Source of the DNA: an uncultured Clostridia bacterium
GTDB taxonomy: Bacteria > Bacillota > Clostridia > TANB77 > CAG-508
Reading direction: 5' to 3'
Assembly: GCA_944389715.1 (NCBI GenBank)
Contig: CALXNI010000039.1
Location: 1 to 17,368, forward strand
DNA length: 17,368 nt
Shown here: positions 16,285 through 17,368 of the stretch, piece by piece
Position numbering within the stretch: the first letter of the stretch is position 1
Layout of the letters: every line of letters starts with the position of its first letter
The notes under the pieces: generated by a model
Seen by the model: the letters and a program-made list of their open reading frames with translations, nothing else
What the model was told of the DNA's origin: nothing
Databases searched by the model: none
Translations under genes and position numbers: made by a program

Positions 16285-16440
16285 TTCTAGGGACTTTCAT
16301 CCTTTTGCCGCAGGACAAAAGAGGACTGTTCTGAACCGTACGAGAAGTGAGAAGTGGGATGTGGGAAGTGCAAAATTAGGGTAAAGCCTACGAAGTCTAG
16401 TAATAAAAAGCACACCTCACACTTCACACCTCGCACATCT
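16285..16440. repeat. Intergenic repeats between the P-loop gene and cmk
   Basis: An imperfect hairpin around 16300-16325 (CCTTTTG against CAAAAGAGG) is followed by GAAGTGAGAAGTGGGATGTG words (16342-16370) and by words of the opposite sense, CACACCTCACACTTCACACC (16411-16440), which together form a loose inverted repeat. No T-rich terminator or coding frame is seen. Confidence 0.6.
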
Positions 16441-16483
16441 TAATTTTATAATTTAAATAATAAAAAGGTAAAGGAGTTAAAAT

Positions 16484-17158
16484 ATGAGTTTTATAGTAGG
16501 AATTGATGGGCCAGCAGGTAGTGGAAAAGGAACAGTAACAAAAAAGGTAGCAAATAAATTAGGATTAATTAATATAGATACAGGTGCTACATACAGATGT
16601 GTAGCATTAGAAGCATTAAATCAAAAAGTGGATATGGATGATAAAGAAAAATTAATAAAAATAGCAAAAGAAATAAAAATAGATATAAATCCAACTCCAA
16701 AAGGTGACATTATATTTTTAAATGGCAAAGATGTTACAAAAGAAATTCGTTCTAAAGAAGTAACAAAAATTGTTTCTCCTATTTCTTCTATAAAAGAAGT
16801 TAGGTATGAAATGGTAAATTTACAAAGAAAACTTGCAGAAGGTAAAAATGTAATAATGGAAGGAAGAGACATATGCACATATGTTTTTCCTAATGCAGAT
16901 GTAAAAATATATTTAGATGCATCGATAGAAGAAAGAGCAAAAAGAAGATATAAAGAAAATCAAGAAAAAAACATAGAAATGACATATGAAGAGGTACTAG
17001 AAAATATAACAAAAAGGGATGAAAATGACAAAGCAAAAGAAATTGGTGCATTAAAAATTGCAAAAGATAGTGTTGTAGTAGATACAACAAATTTGACTAT
17101 TGATGAAGTTGTAGAAAAGATAATTAATATTATAAAAGAAAAAACAAATAAATTGTAA
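16484..17158 (+). CDS. cmk: Cytidylate kinase
   Basis: Cmk phosphorylates CMP and dCMP with ATP in the cytoplasm, for pyrimidine salvage and recycling. The protein has 224 residues, the usual length. It has the P-loop GIDGPAGSGKGT, the DTGATYR motif that begins the CMP-binding region, the EGRDICTYVFP motif and the lid arginines in AKRRYKEN and KRDENDK. ATG 16484 follows AAGGAG. The stop lies within the downstream repeat, whose copies start at 17150, so the last few codons are shared with a repeat boundary. No frame problem occurs here, even though its P-loop also has glycine codons that an extra C would convert to CGG. Confidence 0.95.
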   Translation: MSFIVGIDGPAGSGKGTVTKKVANKLGLINIDTGATYRCVALEALNQKVDMDDKEKLIKIAKEIKIDINPTPKGDIIFLNGKDVTKEIRSKEVTKIVSPISSIKEVRYEMVNLQRKLAEGKNVIMEGRDICTYVFPNADVKIYLDASIEERAKRRYKENQEKNIEMTYEEVLENITKRDENDKAKEIGALKIAKDSVVVDTTNLTIDEVVEKIINIIKEKTNKL

Positions 17159-17368
17159 TTTGTTGTTTAGAGATTAGAGGTTAGATGTTGGAGATTAAAA
17201 TTTAAAAATGTAGGGACGGCAATCTGCCGTCCGAAAAATACGAAATTTATTGCAAATGTTGTAGGGACGATTTTAATCGCCCGCAAAAACATGTCAAATT
17301 TATTGCAATCGTTGTAGGGGCGGGCCTTGTGTCCGCCAGAAACAAAATAATTGCAAATGTTGTAGGGG
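17150..17368. repeat. Repeat array at the right edge
   Basis: 17150-17269 is the inverted copy of 1-120. It continues with cassettes GGGACGATT/AATCGCCC (about 17262) and GGGCGG..CCGCC (about 17319) and the start of another at the edge. From about 17253 it parallels 15130-15246 in order and orientation. The array continues past the window. Confidence 0.88.

Noticed and set aside
1..17368. tRNA or rRNA genes
   Set aside because: I saw no cloverleaf with a TTC-loop signature or rRNA-like conserved stretch in the gaps.

Overview
The window is a very A+T-rich, densely packed stretch with every gene on the + strand. Gene content and protein sequences point to an uncultured clostridial Firmicute: rpsO-pnp, a Bce-type regulatory pair, UPF0182, DUF5665, and a P-loop/Asp23-like protein next to cmk. 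Arginine is written almost entirely as AGA/AGG, with a few CGT and CGA. Intergenic gaps hold G+C-rich hairpin repeats quite unlike the genes.

Layout, left to right: repeat (1-120); ftsY (207-1114, needs two +1 shifts); a UPF0182 membrane protein (1233-4004); a DUF5665 protein (4043-4318) whose ribosome binding site lies inside a terminator hairpin; a response regulator and intramembrane-sensing kinase (4384-6075, kinase needs one +1 shift); an ATPase/permease fusion that looks like a collapsed bceAB pair (6173-8443); repeat cassettes; a NatA/NatB-like ABC-2 transporter (8824-10720); rpsO and pnp with structured leaders (10862-13457); a structured gap; a family 2 glycosyltransferase (13767-15008); repeat cassettes; a P-loop protein with an Asp23-like C-terminus (15417-16281, needs one +1 shift); cmk (16484-17158); and a closing repeat array that contains an inverted copy of the first 120 bases.

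The main discovery candidate is a recoding pattern. Three genes are interrupted at four places. At every place the codon in the zero frame is CGG, skipping its C restores the protein, and the restored codon is GGN (Gly). Two of these glycines lie in Walker A loops and one in the conserved GTAKGG motif of FtsY. In about 5,000 other codons read here I found no in-frame CGG, although CGG occurs many times out of frame. This suggests that CGG is unassigned or poorly decoded in this organism and acts as a +1 frameshift signal. A systematic sequencing or assembly error that inserts C before GG is the main competing explanation.

Functionally the window mixes housekeeping (protein targeting, ribosomal protein S15, RNA decay, CMP phosphorylation) with an envelope group: sensor/regulator plus damaged Bce-type transporter, NatAB-like exporter, glycosyltransferase, and a possible envelope-stress ATPase.
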